Shown: positions 55,247 to 64,000 of the stretch, in pieces
Position numbering within the stretch: the stretch's first letter is position 1
Layout: each line of letters begins with the position of its first letter
Source of the DNA: Sphaerulina vaccinii
Taxonomy: Eukaryota > Ascomycota > Dothideomycetes > Mycosphaerellales > Mycosphaerellaceae
Assembly (NCBI GenBank): GCA_022570795.1
Contig: JAKUDP010000012.1
Coordinates: 1,178,001 to 1,242,000 of the forward strand
DNA length: 64,000 bases
Reading direction: 5' to 3'
The notes under the pieces: generated by a model
What the model was told of the DNA's origin: nothing
Seen by the model: only the letters and a program-made list of their open reading frames with translations
The model's database searches: none
Translations under genes and position numbers: made by a program

Positions 55247-56269
55247 ACAACAAAGAGGATGCTCGTGTCGCTGATGCAAGAGTGAATCGCGCTGCCGACC
55301 TTGCCTCAATGCCGCCGATGATGACAACGCGCTTGGAAAGGAAGTCGTTGTTGTCGTGGACGAATTTGCGAAGGAAGTGAAGATGTCTTCGAGCTCATCG
55401 CTGCCTCAACTTCTGATGACGCTGCCAAATGACGCTAGCGCAGCCCTTCCGCGCACGACCTCATTGCCCTCCTTGCGAAGGCCACCCTCGACAGTGCTGC
55501 ACTCGACACGGAGACGCTCGACACAAGCAGCTCGCTGAGCTCCTCGAGTCGCTGTTCATGAACAAAGGATGCAGCTCATGTAAGGATGCAACTCGAGGGC
55601 ACCGAACAGCTCAATGCTCGTTGGCAGCACGCTAGTCCCAACAGAAGTGGGACTCTATATACGGATTTCCAGTTCTCTACTTTCATCCAATAAGCCAATC
55701 ACTGGCATCTGCAAATTGCATTCAATAACAACACCAACCACGGTTAGTGCAGGTAACTATACAACCACTTCTCCTTGATTCATGCATCGTACTATTACGA
55801 GCACTGCTCCTCGTCTATAACGAGAGTAACTCGCATCGGCTACACAAACACGCACAGTGTCTAACTGCGACCTTCTCTTTTGCAATTTTGCTCAAGGGTT
55901 CGATCCACGATGAAAGCAGGGCGTTTGCACACCGTGCTCCATGCGGAACTTTTGCTTCACGAGAGCAAAATACGACATTTTGGCAGTTGCGACGTGCATC
56001 GTTCAAGCGACCAGCTTTCTCAACTCATTCATGGTGAGTATGGTAACGAAACAGTAAACGTGGTGGTACGCATTGTAATGAGAGAAGAGGATAACAATTT
56101 TTGATCAGCTCAAACAGGTCTTGGCGTTCTTCAAATTTCCTGCGTGCGACAGAGGCCGCTCTCGCAGACAGCCCGGTTCTACCTTATCAGCACCACGGTA
56201 ACAGCGAGGACGAGGAAGCTGAGCTCGGTTCGGTGTATCTCTGCTATGCGCATGCCCCCGTCTTATTGC

Positions 56270-57340
56270 ACAATCCTGACGCTCCGTGCCCTGGCAATGT
56301 GGCTGCCAGCGAGAAGGGCCTGCTCACTGGACGATGATGTGTGCCGTCCCAGTTTCCACCTCTTTTCTCCTCGCCGCCGAACACTGAGCTGTCGTGCCAT
56401 GGCAGTCGAGCTACCAGCGAGAAAGGCCTGACCCAATGGACGCTCATTTGTACTGTCCCGGTCTCCACACTCCTTTCTCCTCAGCGCCGAACACTGAGCC
56501 TCCGCACCCCAGCTGTCGAGCTGCCCGCGAGACGACGAGTCGAATTCACTGGCCTCCCTTGCATTCTCTCCGTTCTCGCCCTCCTTTTGCCTCACCGATG
56601 AGTACTGAGCCTCCGCGCCCCAGCAGTCGAGCTGCCAGCGAGACGATGGGCCAGCTCCAGATCCATTTAGTAGTCCAGACGTCCACTAGTCCAGGAGCCA
56701 ATGCCGAAAGCCAAAGCCTGCCGCAAAGACACATTAACAAACAGAGGGAGGAAGGTCACTTACGGGTGAGGAACGACATCCGCCAACATGGCCTGCATTG
56801 CCGAGCGGAATCTCCGCTGGCGCGGCGTTTCTTGTTGTTGCGACATGGCGCTGTCGCGTGGCGTGGTGGATGTAGCAAGGAGGAGAGAGGAGAAGGTCGG
56901 CGAAATTCGAAGAAGTGAGTATTCAACGAAGTGAGCCAGGCTGCAGTGTGCGTCTCCTCCGCCGGCGGCCGCTTATCAGCGAAATGGACGCTCTCTGCCA
57001 CCCGCACGGCTTTCTCTTGCTGCGCAACGCTGAGCCTCCGTGCCCTGGCAGCTTGACTGCCAGCGAGACGATGGGCCAGATCCATCCAGTGTCCAGAATA
57101 CTCACCTTGTCCAGTGTCCAGGAATCCAGGAGCCAATGTCGAAAGCCAAAGCCAAAGCCTGCCGCAGAAACACACCACGAATCAGCCAAAGGGGGAAGAA
57201 GGGAGTAGTACTTACGTGAGAGCCGTCACCGCCTGCCCGCGAAGACGGAGTCTCCGCTCGCGCAGAGATTGCTGTTGCTGCATCATGTTCTTATGTGATG
57301 GCGTGGTTGACGAGAGAGAAGTGGAAAGCGGCGGAGAAAG
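56270..57340. repeat. tandem and segmental repeat region
   Basis: Units of about 108-110 bp containing variants of GTCGAGCTGCCAGCGAGACG recur near 56300, 56405, 56515 and 56625, and again near 57057. A longer segment (GACGATGGGCCAG ... AGGAGCCAATG) at about 56640-56720 is repeated at about 57068-57150. Frames on both strands are by-products of the repeats; a repetitive Cys/Trp-containing minus-strand protein is conceivable but unsupported. Confidence 0.6.
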
Positions 57341-57911
57341 TGAGCAATATCACGCCAAGGGCGCTAGGCTACAAGGAGGAAAGACGTCACTCACGTTTCA
57401 AAGCTCGAGATGTGCTGGGGACATGTACAACGGGAGGGTTGGTATAGTCAAGGACACAGGAAAAACCTCTACTCGCGAGAGAGGAAACCACCTGTCCACT
57501 TCCACCGAGATCACGGCTGTATCGCTCCAAAGCGACTGAAGAACCACGACATCCTGCTTCGAACCAGCAAGCGCACGCATCCACAAAAGAGAGCCGAGAT
57601 TAGCAACTGTCGAGTTGAAGGTAGGAATCGTATTGTTCCACCAGCCAAGTCAGCTTGGCGGTATGAACACCACAGATACAATGCTCTCGCAGACTCGCAG
57701 CGCAGCGAACAGCAGATGTGAAGCGGCTCTCGCGCGCTATACATACAGGAATGCTCATCAGATACCCTCCATCTGCCTGACGGAGCCAAGGAGCCAGACG
57801 CCGGACATACTGGAGGATGAGCTTATGCAGGGCAAATCCGATGTTAGTAAGCAGCTCATACCTGATTTCAGCAAGCTTGGCTTCGCGTTTTCTGCAACCT
57901 CAATCGCATGT

Positions 57912-59839
57912 ATGACAATGCAGAGCACGACCATGCACCTAGCCACTCTCTCGCCCGAATTGGTCCTACTCATCAGTGACTTCTTGGACCGCGACAGCCT
58001 CTGCGCGTTCTCCTGCGTCAACAGGAAGTGCCAATCTGCTGGGAGGCCAAACCTCTTTCGCACCTTGACTATCAAGTTCTCTTCGCCAGATACACTACGG
58101 GATAGTCTGAGACGCTGTTCAGACATTCTCTCACGCACGGAAAGCTTACGACTGGTACAACACCTCAGACTTGTACCTGACGAGTCTGTATCTCTCACAG
58201 ATCGCAGCAAAGACTTGGACGACTGCGGAGACGCGCCCTGGGAGAGATGGAAATACAACTTGGACTACATTCATGTCGACGACACTTTCCTGCCAGATGA
58301 CGCTGCTGAATGGCAATTGCTGGCTCAACTCCTTGCCGCACTACCGGCCGTGCGCGATATTACTTGGGCATGTAGAGAACAGCTCCCTGCGTGTATATTG
58401 AGCTACATACACAAGTCGTTGCCACAATGCAGACTTCACATGTTGAACTTCTATCTGCGAAGTCTTAGTCAGCCTCCAGGTGACACTATCAGCATGAGTA
58501 GCCAGAACCGTGAGCTAGCCACATCGCCCTGTCTCTACAGCCTATCGTTGAGGCACAGTTCTATGGACAGCAGCGGTCACGCGAATTACTGCGAACAAGC
58601 CGTCAAAGCCATGGCTGCAGGTGCCGCACCAAACCTGCAAGAGGTACACCTATGGCAGTATCATGCTGGTAGCACTCCGTATCTGGTTGCAGGTATGAGT
58701 ACCCAGCCACAAAAGTGGCAACGCGCTTCTATTTCGTCATCTGCCCCGACGCTGGGCTCCCTCAAGACTCTCGCTCTCGTCAAGCCCAGCTCAGGCCAGG
58801 ATTTGAGGGCTTGGCAGATGAAGACCGACTTCTCGGTGCTGCGTACTCTCAAAGTCCATTACTATCTCGAGATTGACCACATCAAGTGGTTGTCGGAGCG
58901 TTGTTCGTTCACAAACCTTGAAACTCTCGTCATCAAGCCCATTCTTACAGCTGCTAGACCCGCAGATGAGCTAGCGAACGCAACAGAAACATTTATTCTC
59001 TCCTTACCTAGGCTGAAGAGTCTGAAGCTCATGGGAGAGTACAGAAAAAGCACCCTAGACGTGGTGCTGAATCACTGTGGTGCAAGGTTGACACAACTAT
59101 ACCTAGCACTTGAGAACCGGGCAACGATTGAAAGTCCCGATGCAGACTCTCCAGCATTCTCAGGCACAGATACCCTTCACAGGCTACAGGAGCAATGCCC
59201 TCTTCTCGAGGAATTCGCTATTTGCGTGCTTCGCTCCTACGGTGACGCCCACGAAGTAGCCATATACCAGGCTCTCGGAAAACTTGCGAATTTGCGGAAG
59301 ATTCATCTCTCCTTTCGCTGCGCTCATCCGTTCACATGGAAGACAGACTGGAAACAGCCGGATCCACCAGTGTTCATCTCACACGGCGAAGCCGGAGAAG
59401 TGAAGTACTCACCTTTCGACTTAGAGGCTGCCTTGGTCGAGTTGACCATCGACGAAGCCCTCGCAAGCTCAATATTCAAGCACATCTCCTCTTGCAAGAC
59501 TTCGGGCGCTCAGCCGCTCGAACGTCTGGTTCAACGTGCTGATCAACTACACGAGTCTGTTTGACTAATAACTATGGGCTATGCCTGGAGCTTCTGCGGT
59601 ATATCAGACGCTCTGTCATTTGTAGAAGAGATCCTCGTGATGATCGACCACACGAGTGCTTCCTAGAAGAGTACGATACTGAGGAGCAGTCGACCAGAGA
59701 TTATCTCGAAGAAGAGATACTCGAAGAGATCCTTGATAGTCCACTCGCACATGCTATACATCGTGTTTGGCCCGAGAGTCGCGATCGGAACTTCAAGGAT
59801 GTATGGCATAGCTTTCCACTGGCAGGCTGGCTCACGTAG
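57912..59839 (+). CDS. F-box / leucine-rich-repeat-like protein
   Basis: Probable substrate receptor of an SCF ubiquitin ligase. Exons are 57912-59554 and 59608-59839, giving 624 residues. An F-box lies near residues 9-50 (TLSPELVLLISDFLDRDSLC), followed by irregular leucine-rich segments (LQEVHLW, LKTLALVK, LETLVIKP, LKSLKLMG, LTQLYLAL, LRKIHLSF). The end is rich in acids (YLEEEILEEILD). The 53-nt intron (GTCTGT...ATATCAG, with CTAATAAC inside) joins LHE to RSVICRRDPRDDRPHE. Without it translation stops at 59564. The start is placed just before the F-box; an in-frame ATG at 57663 would add 83 residues with little conservation. Confidence 0.72.
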
Positions 59840-60211
59840 GAATGATGTTCTGTGTCTACAACATCAGTTTTGTAGGCGCCGGGTGGTGAGCAGCTGGATC
59901 AGCAAGTCAACTCCATGAATTGGTCGTGCGAACATGAAGAATCAAAATCGCGACCCACGAATGCCACGCGCCATCACTGCATTTCTGGCTTCCACCAGCT
60001 CACACACTCTGGATTCTGGAGCTCGCAACTCAGCCTGCACAAGCTGCGAAACAGGTGTTGACTGGAGATGCGGCACACGGAACGAAGTCATTCTCGACAA
60101 AGGCACAAACTGCAGCTTTCTCGCAAATGCCCTCGACTGTGCGTTGACGACACTAGCGGAACCCGGAGTGTAGAGCAAGAGTGGGACTACTTACAGCCAA
60201 CCCGTATATCC

Positions 60212-62459
60212 TCATACAGGTGTCACCAAAGCTTTTGGATCCCACGAGTCCTCGAAGCCGTCCTTTTGCAAATTCCCCAGTTTCTTTATAAGCTTCGGCT
60301 CCGTATTAGGCTGGACCTGATCGGCTGACAGCCAAAAGCGCCGATATACCATCCTGAAGGTAGATACGAAGGTGGGCAGAGGATCGAGAGGTTGCACTTT
60401 AGCCGTTGAGGATACAGCAACACCGGGAAGCTTCTGCGCCTTATCTTTGATAGGTTTCGCTTTCTCGGCCAGTTGACGTGCTTGTTCATTGTTCGGGTCT
60501 AGAGGGACCACGACGAGAGCCCCGGACGATACTGATTTGCCATCCCCATTCGAGACGATTGAGAGCTGAGATGGAGGGTGCCAGTAAATCTCGCTGAGAA
60601 CGCCACGCACATTACAATAGCAGTATCCGTACTGGACCAAGTTCAGGTCAAGCTTCTCTAACCCTGTCGACGCGGCCGACATCTTGATCGAAACTTCCAT
60701 AGCAGGCTTGAATGGACTGAGTGGCACCATTAAGTCTGCCAGATAAGGGATCAAGGCACTCTTCAGTTCTGCGATGGGATCGTCCCGAGCGACTTTGACA
60801 TCGGCTGCCACATTGTCGCCCACCATTTTGGAGTACCCACTGAATGTCCTGTACATGAACGAGTCTCTCGCGCCTTTCGAGTCGTAGTGACTTTTGGCAT
60901 GCCAGACTCTTGGAGGACCATGAAATGGTGCCGGTTGGTGGTCAAAACCTATTGTCGTCAGACCGAGTTCATCCATCTTCGCATCAGCATCTACGACGGT
61001 GCAAGGTCCCCACATCGCTTTGGTGAGTCCTCCGTCCTTCACGATAAGCTGCGTGTATGTCTTTGACTGGACGCCACCATGAACAGCGGCAGCTTCAAGA
61101 ACATCGATCTCTTCAGTTCCATAAGTTACAAGACTTTGACGTTGAGCAGTTGCTGCTTTGAGCAAATCGAAGCCTTCGATCAGGTCAACCTGGGCCAGTC
61201 AGTTCACATGCATCACCAGAACCACGTTGGTCTATACTGACCAGCTGCATCATGTACTCATATACGTGATCAGCATCGAACTTGGATAAGCCGAGCTTTT
61301 CTTCCAATTCTTTCGCATTCTCCGCAGCTCTCACGAAGGAAGTCAGAGCATATGCGTTGGAGAACGCAGTCAATGTCATCGAAAGCCCGGCCATACCAAG
61401 TCCAAGCTTGATCTTGTCGGGTGGTGCACCAGCTGCATCTGCGGCGGGTGCTAGGTCAAGACACCGAGCAAGAGCGGTCTGGAACTCGCTCTTCGACGAA
61501 GTTATCTCGTCGAAGAACTCCAAGCACTGCTTTGTTTGAGCTATCATACTATCATCGAAATTGACAGCCAGACCTGAGTCCAACTGCTTTCTGACATTTT
61601 CAGCGACGTATCGGAGTCGCATGTCGATGCCCCCATTATCGCCTTTGTGGCGGAATCCGCTCTGTTTGAGGTCCATGAGATGCCTCAACTCGTTCTCGGT
61701 CCATGCTTTTTGAGCCAGCACTGCCTGTGTGAAGGCATCAGTCGCTCCAAAGACAGCAACAGCAGGGTCCTTACTATGGTCTGGGGCAGTCACAACGCCG
61801 AGGACTCCTTGTGCGGCAGTCAATGCGACGGCTGCTCGGCCTGCCATCGACATTGCCTCCAAAGCGACTCCAATCTCTGCGGCAGGTGGGATGACGAAGC
61901 AAACCGTTATCAGCGTCGAGACCGCGGTATTGATAATGGAAAGCACTGTGTCTCCTGTGTTGTCTGGCGGCGGTGCAGCAGGCTGCGCCAGATAAGTCCA
62001 GCCTTCCGGTGGTGGAATGTGAACAACAACCTCCCAATTCGGCGACTTCTTCAGGTCATATACCACAAGTTCTGGACGCGAGCCGCCTGGCATGGGGTTT
62101 CCTTCTGTCGTTGCTCCCACATTCGCGTCACGATATGGTCCGATCTGCACCCATATCCCTTTGGAAGCTTGAATGCCCGGTCCCTGCATGTCTACAAAGA
62201 TCTGAACTCTGGTCTTACTCTGATTGCCGTACTCGATGAAGATCCAGGATGGACTATCCCACCAGTTGACAGTGTCCATTGTTCCAACGTTCTTCGTCTC
62301 GCCTTTGGCAATTGACGTCAACGCATTTGGCGGAGGCGACTTCCAGTAATTCGATTTCCCCTTGTATGCTGAAGTATCGCCATTATCACAGGCATCAGTA
62401 TGTATAAGTCTAAGATCGACTCCGCTATCATTCTGGACAATAATATCAGCAGGCAGCAT
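60212..62459 (-). CDS. large protein of unknown family (731 aa)
   Basis: Minus-strand exons are 62459-61242 and 61189-60212. The 52-nt intron (GTCAGT...GCCCAG) joins phase 0 frames at MMQL|VDLI. The frame stays open upstream without an ATG, so I start at MLPADIIVQNDSG, after which conservation-like texture begins. The first 170 residues look beta-rich with many Trp, Gly and Asn. Residues about 171-230 are a long stretch of low charge, rich in Ala, Ile and Val (AVSTLITVCFVIPPAAEIGV), able to enter or lie on membranes. The rest mixes helical and beta-like parts. No signal peptide. I do not recognise the family. It is divergent to, and shares a promoter with, the next gene. Confidence 0.7.
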
Positions 62460-62795
62460 GTTGAGCAAATGCTTCCAGGCAAATGAACCTGGAGTCTTCT
62501 GCGCTGAAATATGCTTGGTGTGAGGTTGATGTAACTCGCGTAGTGGGTCCTCAAAGAAGGCCTGGACCGCTCGGCTGCATCCAACCGGTCTCCCGGTGCA
62601 CCCTTTGGGAACAGATTGCAGTAGTCTACGAGCGATGCGCACGGCTTCTGCGTTCGAGATTCACTAATCCGAGAGTGGGGCAACATTGTAAGCGAGCAGC
62701 ATTGGTATGTAAATGTTCCACGACCTCCTTCACTTCTAGCCGGCAACGAGGCTTTATCATTTCAATCCCGGAACTCCAAGAAAACAGCTACGATC
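62460..62795. promoter_or_regulatory. bidirectional promoter between two unknown genes
   Basis: 336 bp separate the start codons of two outward-reading genes, so shared control is likely. No known element stands out. Confidence 0.45.
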
Positions 62796-63919
62796 ATGTC
62801 TCATCCGCCTCATTCAGAGCCCAGCCACGTTGATAAGCCGGGACCTGAAAAAGACCCGCTACACAGACAAGAGCTCGTACCAGAACTGCGTAGAGAGGCA
62901 GAGAAGCGAGAGAAGGTAAACGAGACGTTATGTAAGCTATGATTTTGCACGTTTCTTCTGCTCATGGCTCACATCCGTTAGGGGAAGGAGTGGGAAAGTA
63001 CATAACTGGCAAGGTCAATTGGGGCACGGCGGATGGCACCAAATTCTCAGAGACGGCATTCCAGCATGTTGAAGCAAAGCCACTCGAAAAGGCAAGCTAC
63101 CTCAACCTAGCCAAGGAGATGGGAGAAGTCCTTTTCTTCTCGAAAGACGGCCAATACGCTCCACTTGCCGCCACATCCATCGGCAAATCCCAATTGGCGC
63201 GGACTCAAGATCTACTCCTATCCAAAGCGCCGACTTCTGTCAAAGTCTTCGGTACTGTGGCTTCTATGCTGACACTGGCGTATGCTGATGGAGGTGCACC
63301 TCGAAACAGCGCGCTTTATGGTAAAGTTGTCTCCAGCATCCGACAGGTGAACAATCTCGGTGGCATCGAGACAATTAAGTTCCATCCCGACATCCTTGAG
63401 CAGAAGCAAAAGTTCGAGGACAAAATGTTGTCCCTTGATCAACTGCAGAAGGTGATCTCAGACTCGACGCAAGTACAGTCCCTAGCTGCACATCTGGACT
63501 CAGTCAATGAGAATATCCTGAACTCGTGGATAATGTGGCCAGATTGCTACATGTGGAAGGCAGTCTCGGAAACGATCCGTGATCTCCCTCCAAACACTGT
63601 TGCGAGTGACACCATCACGCTTTGCAATCAAATTGCTGGCATAGCCCCAGAAAGTGCGAATATCGAGGATGGTACAGAGATTAGCCGTGTAGCGAAGCTT
63701 GCAGCGCAATCAATGGAGAACACGATCCAGCATGCCTTAGAGCAAGATGCTCCAGCTGCGCCTGCTGAGATCTTCAAGGATGGATTGACAGGGCTTGCTT
63801 CGTCGATGTATGAGATGTGGGATACGAAAGACAAGGCAGTGCTCCCATCGAGAAAGACTGTCAGTTTCGTAATGATTACAGCAGCGGCTGTCGGCGCCGA
63901 CAAACTACAGCTATCCTGA
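62796..63919 (+). CDS. protein of unknown family (357 aa), partner of the divergent gene
   Basis: Exons are 62796-62931 and 62982-63919. The 50-nt intron (GTAAGC...CGTTAG) splits a Trp codon and gives NETLWEGVGKYITGKVNWG. The N-terminus is very charged. The body is mostly helical in texture, with few Cys and no signal peptide or membrane helix, and Ala-rich helices near the end. No catalytic motif is seen. Its position, 336 bp from an equally unknown gene of opposite direction, suggests that the two act together; this is inference. Confidence 0.7.
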
Positions 63920-64000
63920 GTATCGACTTGACACCGAAGCTTTCATACGCATGGACTGCGATACTCGAGCTCAAACTCCGTACATAACTCTACTGAACAT

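Noticed and set aside
59540..59640. Apparent frameshift near the end of the F-box protein
   Set aside because: A 53-nt intron with usable borders and an internal CTAATAAC joins the two frames, so no lesion is needed.
1..64000. tRNA, rRNA, CRISPR arrays, riboswitches, viral genes
   Set aside because: Looked for and not seen by eye; a tRNAscan and Rfam search would be decisive for small RNAs.

Overview
This is nuclear chromosomal DNA of a filamentous ascomycete (Pezizomycotina, most likely a Dothideomycete; the class is inference). Genes are monocistronic and lie on both strands. Most are split by short introns of about 45-135 nt with GTRNGT...YAG ends, and 5' leaders are CA-rich. The protein families are typical of such fungi: siroheme sulfite reductase with a fused flavodoxin domain, MAL-type sugar permease, fungal-specific transcription factor, GMC oxidoreductase, CalB-like lipase, Hal4-type kinase and F-box protein. 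I saw no CRISPR array, operon, rRNA or tRNA gene and no viral gene.

Layout. 0-15 kb: the 3' part of a basic nuclear-type protein, sulfite reductase beta subunit, an M20 amidohydrolase, a seven-helix membrane protein, a GDSL/CE16 esterase, a small LPxEL protein and a membrane-anchored M14 carboxypeptidase. 15.6-25.2 kb: a sugar-utilisation cluster with a transcription factor, an MFS glycoside permease, a GH36-like alpha-galactosidase and a GH31 alpha-xylosidase. The two hydrolases are interrupted by frameshifts and a stop while the permease reads cleanly. 25.9-27.8 kb: tRNA(Ile)-lysidine synthetase. 27.9-30.7 kb: a tandem array of four small paralogous genes for membrane-anchored, charged helical proteins. 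Each is preceded by the same bipartite promoter module, CCACGTGGA followed at a fixed distance by CATYTGCA. This is the most striking undescribed feature I see. 31.2-31.4 kb: a small inverted-repeat element. 32.4-34.9 kb: a Hal4/Sat4-type kinase. 37.8-43.8 kb: a membrane-linked GNAT protein, a CalB-like lipase and a secreted GMC oxidoreductase.

45-51.5 kb: a small coiled-coil protein with duplicated introns, a short-chain dehydrogenase remnant, and a second tandem array of four diverged paralogues with disordered N-termini and a conserved Trp-containing C-terminal domain. 52.4-57.6 kb is gene-poor and looks like a gene graveyard, with UstYa-like and protein-kinase remnants and tandem repeats. 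57.9-64 kb: an F-box/LRR protein, then two divergently transcribed large proteins of unknown family sharing a promoter of about 340 bp.

Reading-frame lesions are concentrated in accessory genes. Long conserved genes (sulfite reductase, kinase, lysidine synthetase, GMC oxidoreductase) are clean. This argues for real decay over a general sequence-error problem, but raw reads would be needed to settle each one. Splice sites were assigned by eye from consensus and frame continuity, so exon borders are predictions.
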